Source of the DNA: Moorella sp. Hama-1
Lineage (GTDB): Bacteria; Bacillota; DSM-521; Neomoorellales; Neomoorellaceae
DNA: 64,000 nucleotides
Assembly: GCF_023734095.1 (NCBI RefSeq)
Contig: NZ_AP024620.1
Span: 2,476,501-2,540,500, forward strand
Reading direction: 5' to 3'
Position 1 is the first letter of the stretch, and the number at the start of each line of letters is the position of its first letter. A program made the translations under genes and the position numbers. Of the stretch, positions 8,237 through 15,725 are shown piece by piece. Under the pieces are notes generated by a model. The model did no database searches, had not been told where the DNA came from, and worked only from the letters and a program-made list of their open reading frames with translations.

Positions 8237-9037
8237 TCATACCCTGGCTTTTCGGCTACGGCAATACTGGAGGTACCTGCGGCAATACGGATCCTCGCCC
8301 AACAGGAGTTCCGTCGCCTGAATAGTTACCATGAGCTCATCATCCAGAGGATCGACTATCGCAGCGTCCATACCGGCTTCCCGCGCGAGAACTAGGAAGG
8401 TACGGTTGAGGGTACGGCGCAGGGGTAGGCCAAATGACACGTTGCTTAATCCCGAAATCACGTGTACTTCCGGGAAGCGCCCCTTGATCTCTCGTACGGC
8501 CTCGACAAACATCTTGCCGGATGTGCTGGCGGTTGCCAGGGTAGTTACCAGAGGATCGACGTAGATATACTCTTCCCGGAGCCCGTACTTGCCCGCCTCT
8601 TCTATGAGGCGTGAGGCAATGTCCACCCTTGTTTCAACGTCCTTGGGGATGCCCCTTTCGTCGATGGTTAGCGATACCACCCCAAACCTGTACTCAGCCG
8701 CCAGGGGAAAAACTTTGCCTGGCTTGCCGGGCTCGGCGGTCACCGAGTTCAGAAGGCCACCCGGTCGCCTGACCTGAGGCAGAACCGCGGCCAGAGTCTC
8801 GGGCCGGGGACTGTCCAGGCACAAAGGCGTGTCTACCACCTCCTGGACTACCTCTACCAGCCACTTCAGGTCTTCTTCCTCTCGCCCGGGAGCAGTACCC
8901 GCGTTCACATCCAGGTAATCCGCCCCAGCCTCGGCCTGACGTCTGGCCAATTCAGCAATGAAAGCGGCATCCCGCTCAAGAATAGCGGCCTGCACGGCCT
9001 TAAGGGTGCCATTTATTTTTTCCCCTACGATGATCAC
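8237..9037 (-). CDS. Methyltetrahydrofolate:corrinoid methyltransferase (MtvA/AcsE type)
   Basis: 266 residues forming a dihydropteroate-synthase-like TIM barrel. It moves a methyl group between the corrinoid protein encoded upstream and tetrahydrofolate, the link to the Wood-Ljungdahl pathway. Family signatures seen: GEKINGT at the N-terminus, DYLDVNAG (about residue 40), the SLTIDERG strand, and the pterin-binding SNVSFGLP..RTLNRTFL block (about residue 196). Length matches AcsE/MtvA. GTG start behind a purine-rich GGGAGAGGGG. It belongs with the corrinoid protein and CobW-like GTPase genes on the same strand, the second methyltransferase of a demethylation system. Confidence 0.88.
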   Translation of the reverse strand: MIIVGEKINGTLKAVQAAILERDAAFIAELARRQAEAGADYLDVNAGTAPGREEEDLKWLVEVVQEVVDTPLCLDSPRPETLAAVLPQVRRPGGLLNSVTAEPGKPGKVFPLAAEYRFGVVSLTIDERGIPKDVETRVDIASRLIEEAGKYGLREEYIYVDPLVTTLATASTSGKMFVEAVREIKGRFPEVHVISGLSNVSFGLPLRRTLNRTFLVLAREAGMDAAIVDPLDDELMVTIQATELLLGEDPYCRRYLQYCRSRKARV

Positions 9038-9140
9038 TTTGTCCCCTCTCCCTCGACTTAAAGTTATCCAAGCGCCTCAAATATCGCCGACCCCGGCTGG
9101 CCGCTCCGGTAGCCCGCTCTCGCGGGACCCGACATATTTA

Positions 9141-9512
9141 TTACCCCTGCAACCGCCTATCGCGTAAGAGCAACTCCAGGTTCTCGTCCACCACACACGC
9201 CACCCGTTCCTCCGGAATGAGGGTGAGCACTGCCGCCAAAAGGAGGTTAGGAGCGCGCAGGTTCGACCGTGCAAAACCCTCGGAGGTCTGAACATCTACC
9301 TGCCCGGGCCGCGTGCAACTTAAGGCCGCGTATGCGTCCCCCTCGGTGACCAGAGCCTTAATATGGCCGGGAACCACTCCCCGAAGGTTTACACCCTCAG
9401 CAATCCGGCGGATCAAATCTGTGAGCAGGGAGCTCAGATCCTCGCCGCGTAACGGGGTCTTGGGACAAAGCTGTACTTCGCGGGCCACGGCATGGGATGC
9501 AGTTTCAGACAT
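9141..9512 (-). CDS. Hypothetical protein of the methyltransferase cluster
   Basis: A 123-residue soluble protein I do not recognise. It starts at an ATG overlapping the CobW-like gene's stop codon (ATGTCTGA) with GAGGAG upstream, so translation is coupled. The sequence has no signal peptide, membrane segment or clustered Cys; a central block GHIKALVTEGDAYAALSCT and the conserved-looking EGFARSNLRAP suggest a compact alpha/beta fold. Its location between the GTPase and the methyltransferase implies a part in activation or assembly of the corrinoid system. A frame reaching further upstream exists, but the coupled ATG has the better ribosome site. Confidence 0.7.
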   Translation of the reverse strand: MSETASHAVAREVQLCPKTPLRGEDLSSLLTDLIRRIAEGVNLRGVVPGHIKALVTEGDAYAALSCTRPGQVDVQTSEGFARSNLRAPNLLLAAVLTLIPEERVACVVDENLELLLRDRRLQG

Positions 9513-10107
9513 AACTGCCCAACTCCTCAAAAAGGACGTGGTCCAGCCCGGTGCGGGCGCAGCCGGTGACGATCCTGGCCCGGCCGTTCAACCTCCTGAG
9601 CCGCGCAACCATGCCCTCCGGGCTTCCCTCCAGTTCGTCAACCTTATTGACCATCAACAGGTCGGCGGCCGCGATCTGAGCGAATAACAGGTCGGGGATC
9701 AGCTCCACGAGTTCCTGCCACCGGCCGGCATCCACCAAGACGACTGTCGAGACAGGCGCCACAGCCGGCCGGCCCCTGGCATAGGTCCTGAGGGTGTTTA
9801 ACACTGCGTCCGGCCTGGCCAGGCCCGTGGTCTCGATGATGAGACAGTCCGGCGCCATCTCTTCGGCGATCTGGTTCACTGCGATGACGAGATCCCCCGT
9901 CAGCTGGCAGCAGATGCAGCCGCCGAATATACCTTTAACCTTGAAACCCTGCCGGGCCAGAAACTGGTCATCAATGCTGACCTCGCCCACCTCGTTTTCT
10001 AACACTACTACCCTTTGTCGCTTAGCAAGCACCAGGAAGGCTGCCAGGTGCCTGATAAAGGTGGTCTTACCGGAGCCCAGGAAACCGCCTACCAGAATTA
10101 TCTTCAT
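9505..10107 (-). CDS. CobW/HypB-like G3E GTPase
   Basis: A 200-residue P-loop GTPase of the G3E family, whose members insert metals or cofactors into enzymes. Seen: Walker A GGFLGSGKT (residues 7-15), the metal-binding GGCICC motif (C64, C66, C67) typical of CobW/COG0523 proteins, ETTGLARP switch region and the guanine-specifying NKVD. The usual C-terminal CobW domain (100 or more residues) is missing, so this is a minimal GTPase. I chose the second ATG because GGAGG lies ten bases before it; the ATG nine bases earlier is almost on top of that site. It sits between corrinoid protein and methyltransferase genes, suggesting metal or corrinoid loading, or reductive reactivation, of this system. 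Confidence 0.85.
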   Translation of the reverse strand: MKIILVGGFLGSGKTTFIRHLAAFLVLAKRQRVVVLENEVGEVSIDDQFLARQGFKVKGIFGGCICCQLTGDLVIAVNQIAEEMAPDCLIIETTGLARPDAVLNTLRTYARGRPAVAPVSTVVLVDAGRWQELVELIPDLLFAQIAAADLLMVNKVDELEGSPEGMVARLRRLNGRARIVTGCARTGLDHVLFEELGSYV

Positions 10108-10184
10108 CCGCCTCATTCCTCCGCACTTGCTTGGAGCCGGCCCGCTTCAGGAAGCCGAGCCGCGCCGGGGACCGGGCTCGGAAT

Positions 10185-10835
10185 TTAGGTGCCGATAACC
10201 GCCGACTCACGATTGCCCTCCACTAAAAGCGTACGGCACAGGCGGGCACCCTCAATGCAGGTCTTCACCCAGTAGTCCGCGCCGGTATAGGCGCACACCT
10301 CTTCGTTCACCAGGCCGCCGATGACCACGGCCGGCCGCCGCGAAGGGAACCGCTTTTTCACCAGTTCGGCTGTGCTCTTCATGGAGTCATCGGAAATCAG
10401 GCCCGACATACACAAAATGGGAGCCCCGGTTTCACTCAGGACATCGGCGAAAACCTGAGGTGGAACATCGACCCCCAGATCTAAAACCTTGAACCCGAAC
10501 TGCCGCATGGTTACGATAGCAAGGTTCTTGCCGATGTCATGGATATCCCTCTTCACCGTACCGAAAACGATCTGGGGGAAACTGCCGCAATCCTCTTCGT
10601 GAAGAGGCCCCAGGATTCTCTGCTGGGCTTCCTTGTAGATCTCAGCTGCCATGACCAAATCGGCAAGGAAGTACTTGCCGGCATTGTATAACTCTACTAC
10701 TATTTCCAGGCCACTTCTGACGTCTTCCAGGACTACATAGGGGTCAAGCCCCTTCTCCAGGGCGTGGCTCACCAGCGCGAGCACCTTATCCTCGTTTATA
10801 CTGACCACCGCGGAAACCAGGAGCTTGCGCACCAT
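10185..10835 (-). CDS. Corrinoid protein of a methyltransferase system (MtvC/MtaC type)
   Basis: 216 residues: an N-terminal helical cap domain (about 1-85) and a B12-binding Rossmann domain. The cobalt-ligating motif RDIHDIGKN gives His99 as lower ligand; downstream SGLISDDSM and VVIGGLVNEE match the conserved SxL and GG loops. It carries the methyl group on its corrinoid between the substrate-specific methyltransferase and the methyl-THF enzyme. AGAGAGGTG precedes ATG. It lies 23 bases after the GntR regulator gene and 77 before the GTPase gene, all on one strand. Confidence 0.92.
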   Translation of the reverse strand: MVRKLLVSAVVSINEDKVLALVSHALEKGLDPYVVLEDVRSGLEIVVELYNAGKYFLADLVMAAEIYKEAQQRILGPLHEEDCGSFPQIVFGTVKRDIHDIGKNLAIVTMRQFGFKVLDLGVDVPPQVFADVLSETGAPILCMSGLISDDSMKSTAELVKKRFPSRRPAVVIGGLVNEEVCAYTGADYWVKTCIEGARLCRTLLVEGNRESAVIGT

Positions 10836-10858
10836 TTATCACCTCTCTTTATAACCGC

Positions 10859-11581
10859 CTATAGGTCATGGGAAGCCGCCTTCAGAGTCAGGCGATCTCC
10901 CCTGCAGACCATCCTGGACCAACCGACCGGCCGACCATCAAGCAGGTATATCACCTGCTCCAAGCATAACCCGGGGAACCCCGGCGATACTTCCAGGACT
11001 TCTGCTTCTTCGGCTGTCAGAGCGCAAGCAGAAATTTCCAGGATACTCTTCACCAGAAAAACCTCGCTATGACGGGCCACCAGGTCCGGGAAAGCCGCGT
11101 ACGCTATCTCTTTTTCCAGCAAGGGCATGCCTTTAATATAAATTAAGAAGCGATAATCGAGGGCCACCGGCTCCTCCCCATCAGAAAGAAGGCGCTTGAT
11201 CTTTATAACCTTGGCACCCTCCTTGACCCCGAGCCGTTCTGCCACTGCCGGGTCGGCAGGGAATATCTGGAAGCCAAGGAGTCTGACCTTAACGTTCCTG
11301 CCCTCGCCAAGCAAGTGACTGTCCGAAAAGCGCAGCACCAAGGTATCAGTGGGCGGAGCAGCTACAAAGCTCCCCTTCCCCTGGACGGTCTTAATATAAC
11401 CTCGCTGGGCCAGGAGCGCCAGACCCTGGCGGACGGTCATGATGCTGACGCCGTACTGCTCGGCGAGCTGGGTTGCTGGCGGAATCATGTCTCCCGGTTT
11501 TAGTTCGCCGTTCTCAATCTTGGACCTCAGGTCTTCGGCCAACCGGTAATAGGCCGGCAGTAACGGATAGCGCTGCTGCAA
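10859..11581 (-). CDS. GntR/HutC-family regulator with UTRA domain
   Basis: About 240 residues: an N-terminal winged helix (PGDMIPPATQLAEQYGVSIMTVRQGLALL) and a C-terminal UTRA ligand-binding domain ending in RLTLKAASHDL. I place the start at TTG 11581, ten bases after GAGAGGTG; the frame remains open further upstream but that part reads into low-quality sequence with no ribosome site. It sits inside the methyltransferase cluster between the UroD-type gene and the corrinoid gene, so it most likely senses the methylated substrate and controls the operon. No clear operator palindrome was found in the 85-base gap. Confidence 0.82.
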   Translation of the reverse strand: MQQRYPLLPAYYRLAEDLRSKIENGELKPGDMIPPATQLAEQYGVSIMTVRQGLALLAQRGYIKTVQGKGSFVAAPPTDTLVLRFSDSHLLGEGRNVKVRLLGFQIFPADPAVAERLGVKEGAKVIKIKRLLSDGEEPVALDYRFLIYIKGMPLLEKEIAYAAFPDLVARHSEVFLVKSILEISACALTAEEAEVLEVSPGFPGLCLEQVIYLLDGRPVGWSRMVCRGDRLTLKAASHDL

Positions 11582-11666
11582 TGAAATATTGCACCTCTCT
11601 TCTGCCCGTACGTTACGACCGGCCGGGGGCCACCCCGCGCGGACAGCCCCCGGCCATATACTTGGC

Positions 11667-12410
11667 TCACTTGACCGACTCAATCATCGCCTTTACGTTC
11701 TCAGGTTTGGCGTTGGCTGGAATGTCACAGCCCTGGGCCAGGATGAAGCCAGAGGGGCCGATGTTCTCGATGAGCTTGCGGCAGTAGGCATGCACCTGGT
11801 CCGGCGTGCCCAGGGACAGGAGCGCCGCGGGTACGTCTCCCATGATACACATATGTTCGCCCAAGATTTCTTTGGCCTTGAAAATATCGGTGGTGCCGTC
11901 GGGCGAGAAAACGCACTTACCTTTGGGCAGTTCGCGGAGATAGGCGAGGTCCCGCGTCCAGTTCGAGTCAAAATGCAGCACCGCAATAACCCCTTCTTCC
12001 ACCACTGCATCGACGAGCTGCTTAAAGTACGGGAATACAAACCGTTGCCACAGCCTCGGGGATAAGAACTCGCTGGCCGAGCGCCAGCCTCCCACCCATA
12101 CAGCAATGGGCTTGAGGTTGCGGCAGAACTGCCTCGCGCTTTCGATGATGTCGGGCATGGCCGCATCCATGGCCGCCTGGACCTTGTCCGGGATGCGGAA
12201 AAGATCCTTGAGGAAGGCGCTAAGCGAACGACCACCGCAGAACATCTCATATGGGATAGTAAATATCACCGAGGAAAAAGGTACGATCCCTAGCTCCTCA
12301 GCGGCCCTCACCGCCCGGGGCCAGTACTGCAGATACGGTTGAAGCTTGGATGGCAAATCATCAAGCCTGTCCTTATAGTAGTCGTTGCGGTGCCCCGTGC
12401 CCCTTGAACA
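11667..12410 (-). pseudogene. UroD-family methyltransferase (MtvB/MtaA superfamily), 5' truncated
   Basis: The frame gives the C-terminal two thirds of a uroporphyrinogen-decarboxylase-fold methyltransferase, the substrate-specific enzyme that loads methyl groups on corrinoid proteins. Visible: VLHFDSN with a candidate zinc His, the VFSPDGTTDIFKAKEIL strand, MGDVPA and the C-terminal AQGCDIPANAKPENV with the candidate zinc Cys. HFDSN rather than HxC points to the O-demethylase (MtvB-like) branch rather than MtaA. Related proteins have 340-400 residues; here a TAA at 12411-12413 closes the frame, and the only start (TTG, 12356) leaves 229. Residues upstream of that TTG still look coding, which argues for loss of the real 5' end. 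Confidence 0.7.
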
Positions 12411-12417
12411 TTAAGAG

Positions 12418-12438
12418 AGCCCCCGGATCACGGGGGCT
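12418..12438. terminator. Hairpin before the truncated methyltransferase gene
   Basis: AGCCCCC/GGGGGCT with a 7-base loop, right at the broken 5' end of the methyltransferase frame. No T-run on either strand. It may mark the recombination point. The rest of 12439-12616 contains no gene I can support. Confidence 0.45.
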
Positions 12439-12616
12439 GTGTGTTCACTTCCCACATAATTTTTTCATCACTCATCGCCCAGGCTCGAACGGCGCCTATT
12501 CGTCCCGGGACGTTGCTTCTATATACTAAATGTATCTACCCGGATATGGCTAAGACCGACGCCTTGGAGGCTTGGGTTATCGCTCCAACACCCCTTCCTG
12601 AGGGGTTACCGGTCAA

Positions 12617-12644
12617 GTAAAAAACCCGGGTTGGTTAACCCGGG
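12617..12644 (-). terminator. Intrinsic terminator of cstA
   Basis: CCCGGGTT/AACCCGGG, an 8-bp stem with a GGTT loop, followed on the minus strand by TTTTTTACTT. It lies 25 bases after the cstA stop codon. Confidence 0.85.
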
Positions 12645-12669
12645 CTGGCGTAATGGCGCGCTTTAACTT

Positions 12670-14490
12670 TTAGTAAGTGTGGGCCGAACCGGTTTCGTTT
12701 AGAGGCGCGGCCTGGCTAGTTACCCCTTCCCGCTTTTTACCGAAGAGGAGCTGGATCCAGACCCTTACCGAGTCGGCAATGATAGCAATGACCATCAGCA
12801 ACATCACGATGGAGATCACTGCCAGCAGGTAGTTATGGGTCGGGAGATAGTTGATAAAGATGTTTTCATAACCGGCGGCTATGGTAGTCACCGTTAAAAA
12901 GACCATGGGAATAAAGGTGGTCCAGGCATAACGGGCTTTGCCCATCCGGATGAGCATGGTGGTGCCGATAGCCAAGGCCATACTCCCCAGCAGCTGGTTA
13001 TTGACCCCGAAGAGGGGCCAGATGGTGGAGATGGAGCCGCCGTAGAGGAGATAACCCCAGGCCAGGGTGAAGATACCGCTAGTGATGATGATACCCGGCC
13101 ACCAGTTGTGATCCTTCAAGGGCTTGTAAACTACGCCGCCGATCTCCTGGAGCAGGTAACGGCCGACCCTGGTACCGGCGTCAATCAATGTCAGGATGAA
13201 CAGGGCTTCAAACATAATGGCGAAGTGGTACCAGTAGCCCATCAGGTGCTTTAAGCCGCCGATGCTGGAGAAGATGTGAGCCATGCCTGCCGCCAGGGAA
13301 ACGGCCCCGCCCGGCCTGCCGGCCAGGTCCTCACCCACCAGGGCGGAAAGCACAGGGAGGTCCTGGAGGTGCATACCCAGTTTGGCAAATACTTCAGGAG
13401 CGCTGTTAATGGCGAAGTAATCGGCCGGGGCCAGGACGGTAGCGGCAATCAGAGCCATGAGGGCTACAAACCCCTCCACCAGCATGGCCCCGTAACCGAT
13501 GGGCAGGATATCGGCCTCACTGGTAACCATCTTGGGTGTGGTACCGCTGGAGACCATGGCGTGGAAACCGGAGAGGGCGCCACAGGCAATGGTGATAAAC
13601 ATAAAGGGCCAGACCTTGCCGGGGATTACCGGGCCGCCGCCGGCGGCAAACCTGGTCACCGACGGCATCTGCAGGACGGGGTTGACGATAATCACCCCGG
13701 CGGCCAGCAAGAGAATGGTCCCGATCTTCATATAAGTGCTCAGGTAGTCCCGGGGTACCAGCAGGAGCCAGACCGGCAACACCGCCGCCAGGAAACCATA
13801 GGCGGCAATCATCAGGGAAAGCTGCTGCTTATTAAAGGTCAGGAGCGATGCCAGGGCCGAATGCTGGATCACCGGTCCCAGGACTACGCCGGCAACAATT
13901 AGCGCCACGCCGATAACGGTAGCCTCACCGATACGGCCGGGACGGAGCCATTTGAGGTAAGCACCGATAAAAATGGCGATGGGAATGGTCACGCCCACGG
14001 TAAAGGTGCCCCAGGGGCTCTGGAACAGGGCGTTAACTACCGAGACACTGGCACCGGCCAGGACGACGATTAAGAGAAAAAGGAGGGCTATCGAGGCCAT
14101 CCAGTAGGAAAAGGTACCCACTTCCCGATGGGCGATCTCCGCCAGGGATTGGCCGTCGTTCCTGACGGAAGCGAAAAGAATGACCATATCATGGACGGCG
14201 CCGGCGACGACGGCACCAATCAGGATCCACAGGAAGCCAGGCAGGTAACCGAACTGGGCCGCCAGTACCGGGCCGATTAAAGGGCCAGCGCCGGCGATAG
14301 CCGCAAAGTGGTGGCCGAAGACCAGCCAGCGGTTAGTCGGCACATAGTCCCGGCCGTCGTTATGGGCCAGGGCCGGGGTCCGGCGTCCCGGGTCCAGGGC
14401 CAGTACTTTCGCGGCCATGAAGGCGCCGTAGTAGCGGTAAGCCAGGACAAACACCAGGGCAGTTACAATCACCAGGGGTAATGCTTTCAT
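12670..14490 (-). CDS. cstA: CstA-family transporter (carbon starvation protein)
   Basis: A 606-residue polytopic membrane protein with the CstA family's hallmarks: an N-terminal helix, the NDGRDYVPTNRWLVFGHHFAAI segment (split here: NDGRDYVPTN, VFGHHFAAIAG), GPLIGPVLAAQFGYLPG, and CGALSGFHAMVSSGTTPKM in the central part. About 16 hydrophobic helices can be counted. Members import peptides or pyruvate with protons. The gene is followed on the other side by a LytS/LytTR pair on the same strand, the same partnership as in E. coli BtsS/BtsR with BtsT, which supports pyruvate or a related carboxylate as substrate and inducer. Length is a little short of the E. coli proteins but normal for Firmicutes. 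Confidence 0.9.
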   Translation of the reverse strand: MKALPLVIVTALVFVLAYRYYGAFMAAKVLALDPGRRTPALAHNDGRDYVPTNRWLVFGHHFAAIAGAGPLIGPVLAAQFGYLPGFLWILIGAVVAGAVHDMVILFASVRNDGQSLAEIAHREVGTFSYWMASIALLFLLIVVLAGASVSVVNALFQSPWGTFTVGVTIPIAIFIGAYLKWLRPGRIGEATVIGVALIVAGVVLGPVIQHSALASLLTFNKQQLSLMIAAYGFLAAVLPVWLLLVPRDYLSTYMKIGTILLLAAGVIIVNPVLQMPSVTRFAAGGGPVIPGKVWPFMFITIACGALSGFHAMVSSGTTPKMVTSEADILPIGYGAMLVEGFVALMALIAATVLAPADYFAINSAPEVFAKLGMHLQDLPVLSALVGEDLAGRPGGAVSLAAGMAHIFSSIGGLKHLMGYWYHFAIMFEALFILTLIDAGTRVGRYLLQEIGGVVYKPLKDHNWWPGIIITSGIFTLAWGYLLYGGSISTIWPLFGVNNQLLGSMALAIGTTMLIRMGKARYAWTTFIPMVFLTVTTIAAGYENIFINYLPTHNYLLAVISIVMLLMVIAIIADSVRVWIQLLFGKKREGVTSQAAPLNETGSAHTY

Positions 14491-14515
14491 AGCGCCCGTC
14501 TCTCCTTTACAATTT

Positions 14516-14543
14516 AAAACCGGCCGGTTTTGCTTTTATTATA
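14516..14543 (-). promoter_or_regulatory. cstA promoter region with palindromic operator
   Basis: A -10 box TATAAT (minus strand, 14543-14538) is followed by the perfect 16-bp palindrome AAAACCGGCCGGTTTT (14516-14531), between the -10 and the ribosome site of cstA. LytTR regulators usually bind direct repeats, so a different repressor may use this site. No clear -35 is visible. Confidence 0.5.
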
Positions 14544-14620
14544 AAACTGCCTTATAAAACAAGTAACAATAATTGCATGAACAGAATAAAATGGCGGATG
14601 AACGGAAATAGAGGCCATCA

Positions 14621-14646
14621 AAAATACCCCCTCTGATAGGGGGTAT
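14621..14646 (-). terminator. Intrinsic terminator downstream of the lytTR gene
   Basis: ATACCCCCT/AGGGGGTAT, a 9-bp stem with a 5-base loop and TTTT after it on the minus strand. It lies beyond repeat copy 2, so that repeat is probably transcribed as the 3' end of the two-component operon. Confidence 0.8.
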
Positions 14647-14695
14647 CCGTGGGGGCTAACTCTCCCGCTACGATGCCTGAAAGTGTAGGCTGGCT

Positions 14696-14918
14696 GGGGG
14701 GCTGGAGGTACAACTCCGGGCTCCGGTGGTTCTCGGCTAGCAAACTTGGCGCTCAGCCTGACTTTGTCTCTTTGAATAATCGCAACGGGGAGCGGAACTC
14801 TTAGTTCCTCAACTTACGCTACGATCCCCATCCCGTTCACCGCCGCTTCGCCGCGGCTTCGCGCAAGTATCTGACACCTCGAACCAAGTCGCCCTCCGCC
14901 TGTACCCGCCAGCCCCCC
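14696..14918 (+). repeat. Structured intergenic repeat, copy 2
   Basis: Same orientation as copy 1. The core is nearly identical over GGTTCTCGG..AGCAAACTTGGCGCTCAGCC and over AACTTACG.TACGATCCCCATCCCGTTCACCGCC (interrupted here). It is shorter by about 18 bases after the left inner helix, and its left terminal repeat is degenerate, while the right end (CCTGTACCCGCCAGCC) is intact. The inner helix partner is damaged. It occupies the gap between the lytTR gene and its terminator. Confidence 0.8.
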
Positions 14919-14954
14919 AGGTAACCAATATTCGGAGAAGCTGCACCAGGCAGG

Positions 14955-15725
14955 TTAGCCTAGCCCCAAAAGTCTTTTCAACTCCTTCACCTGGCCTTTG
15001 CCGACGGGGATTTGGGTTTGCCGGCGGTCGCCCATGACCAACCAGTAGGTCCCCTTAAACCAGGGCAACACTCCTGCCACGCGCTTCAGGTTGACCAGGT
15101 AGCTCTTGTGGACCCGGAAAAAGCCCTCCCGGTTTAAACGTTCCTCCAGTTCGGCCATGGTGCCGCCAAAGGTGTAATAATCGCCGGCCGTAAAGACCTC
15201 CACCGCGCCGTGCCTGGCCCGGCCGTAAATAATCTCGCCGTAGTCCAGGAGTTTGATTTCCCCGTTTTTCTCCACCGGCAGTTTTTTAACCTCCTGCCGG
15301 TGGTTACCTTCCAGTAACCGCGCCACCCGGGCCACGGCCTCCTGCCAGTCTTCTTCCCTCTCTTTGAGGTTTTTAATACGGGCGATGGTCCTTGCCAGGC
15401 GCTCCGCCTCAAAGGGTTTCAACAGGTAATCTACAGCCCCCAGTTCAAAGGCGTCAACGGCGTATTCGTTGTAGGCGGTGGCGAAGACAACCAGAGGCGG
15501 CCGGGGGGAGGCGAGCATCCGCCGGGCGGCATCGTAACCGGACATACCCCGCATCTCGATATCCAGAAAGACTACGTCCGGGTGCAACCGCTCCACCAGT
15601 AGCAGGGCTCCCTCAGCGTCCTCGGCTTCGCCGACGACCCGGCACTCCCCGCGGGCGGAGAGGAGGTATTTCAACTCATCCCGAGCCAGGGGTTCGTCGT
15701 CAACCACAACAGCGGTAAAGCTCAT
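14955..15725 (-). CDS. LytTR-family response regulator
   Basis: 256 residues: receiver domain (acidic pair VVDDEP, phospho-acceptor in DVVFLDIEM, Lys in LLKPF) and a C-terminal LytTR DNA-binding domain (HKSYLVNLKRV, QIPVGKGQVKELK). The start is the ATG with GGAGAAAG upstream, nine codons inside the longest frame. It overlaps the end of the kinase gene by 26 bases, so the two are translationally coupled. Expected to activate cstA next to it, by analogy with BtsR/YehT systems. Confidence 0.88.
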   Translation of the reverse strand: MSFTAVVVDDEPLARDELKYLLSARGECRVVGEAEDAEGALLLVERLHPDVVFLDIEMRGMSGYDAARRMLASPRPPLVVFATAYNEYAVDAFELGAVDYLLKPFEAERLARTIARIKNLKEREEDWQEAVARVARLLEGNHRQEVKKLPVEKNGEIKLLDYGEIIYGRARHGAVEVFTAGDYYTFGGTMAELEERLNREGFFRVHKSYLVNLKRVAGVLPWFKGTYWLVMGDRRQTQIPVGKGQVKELKRLLGLG

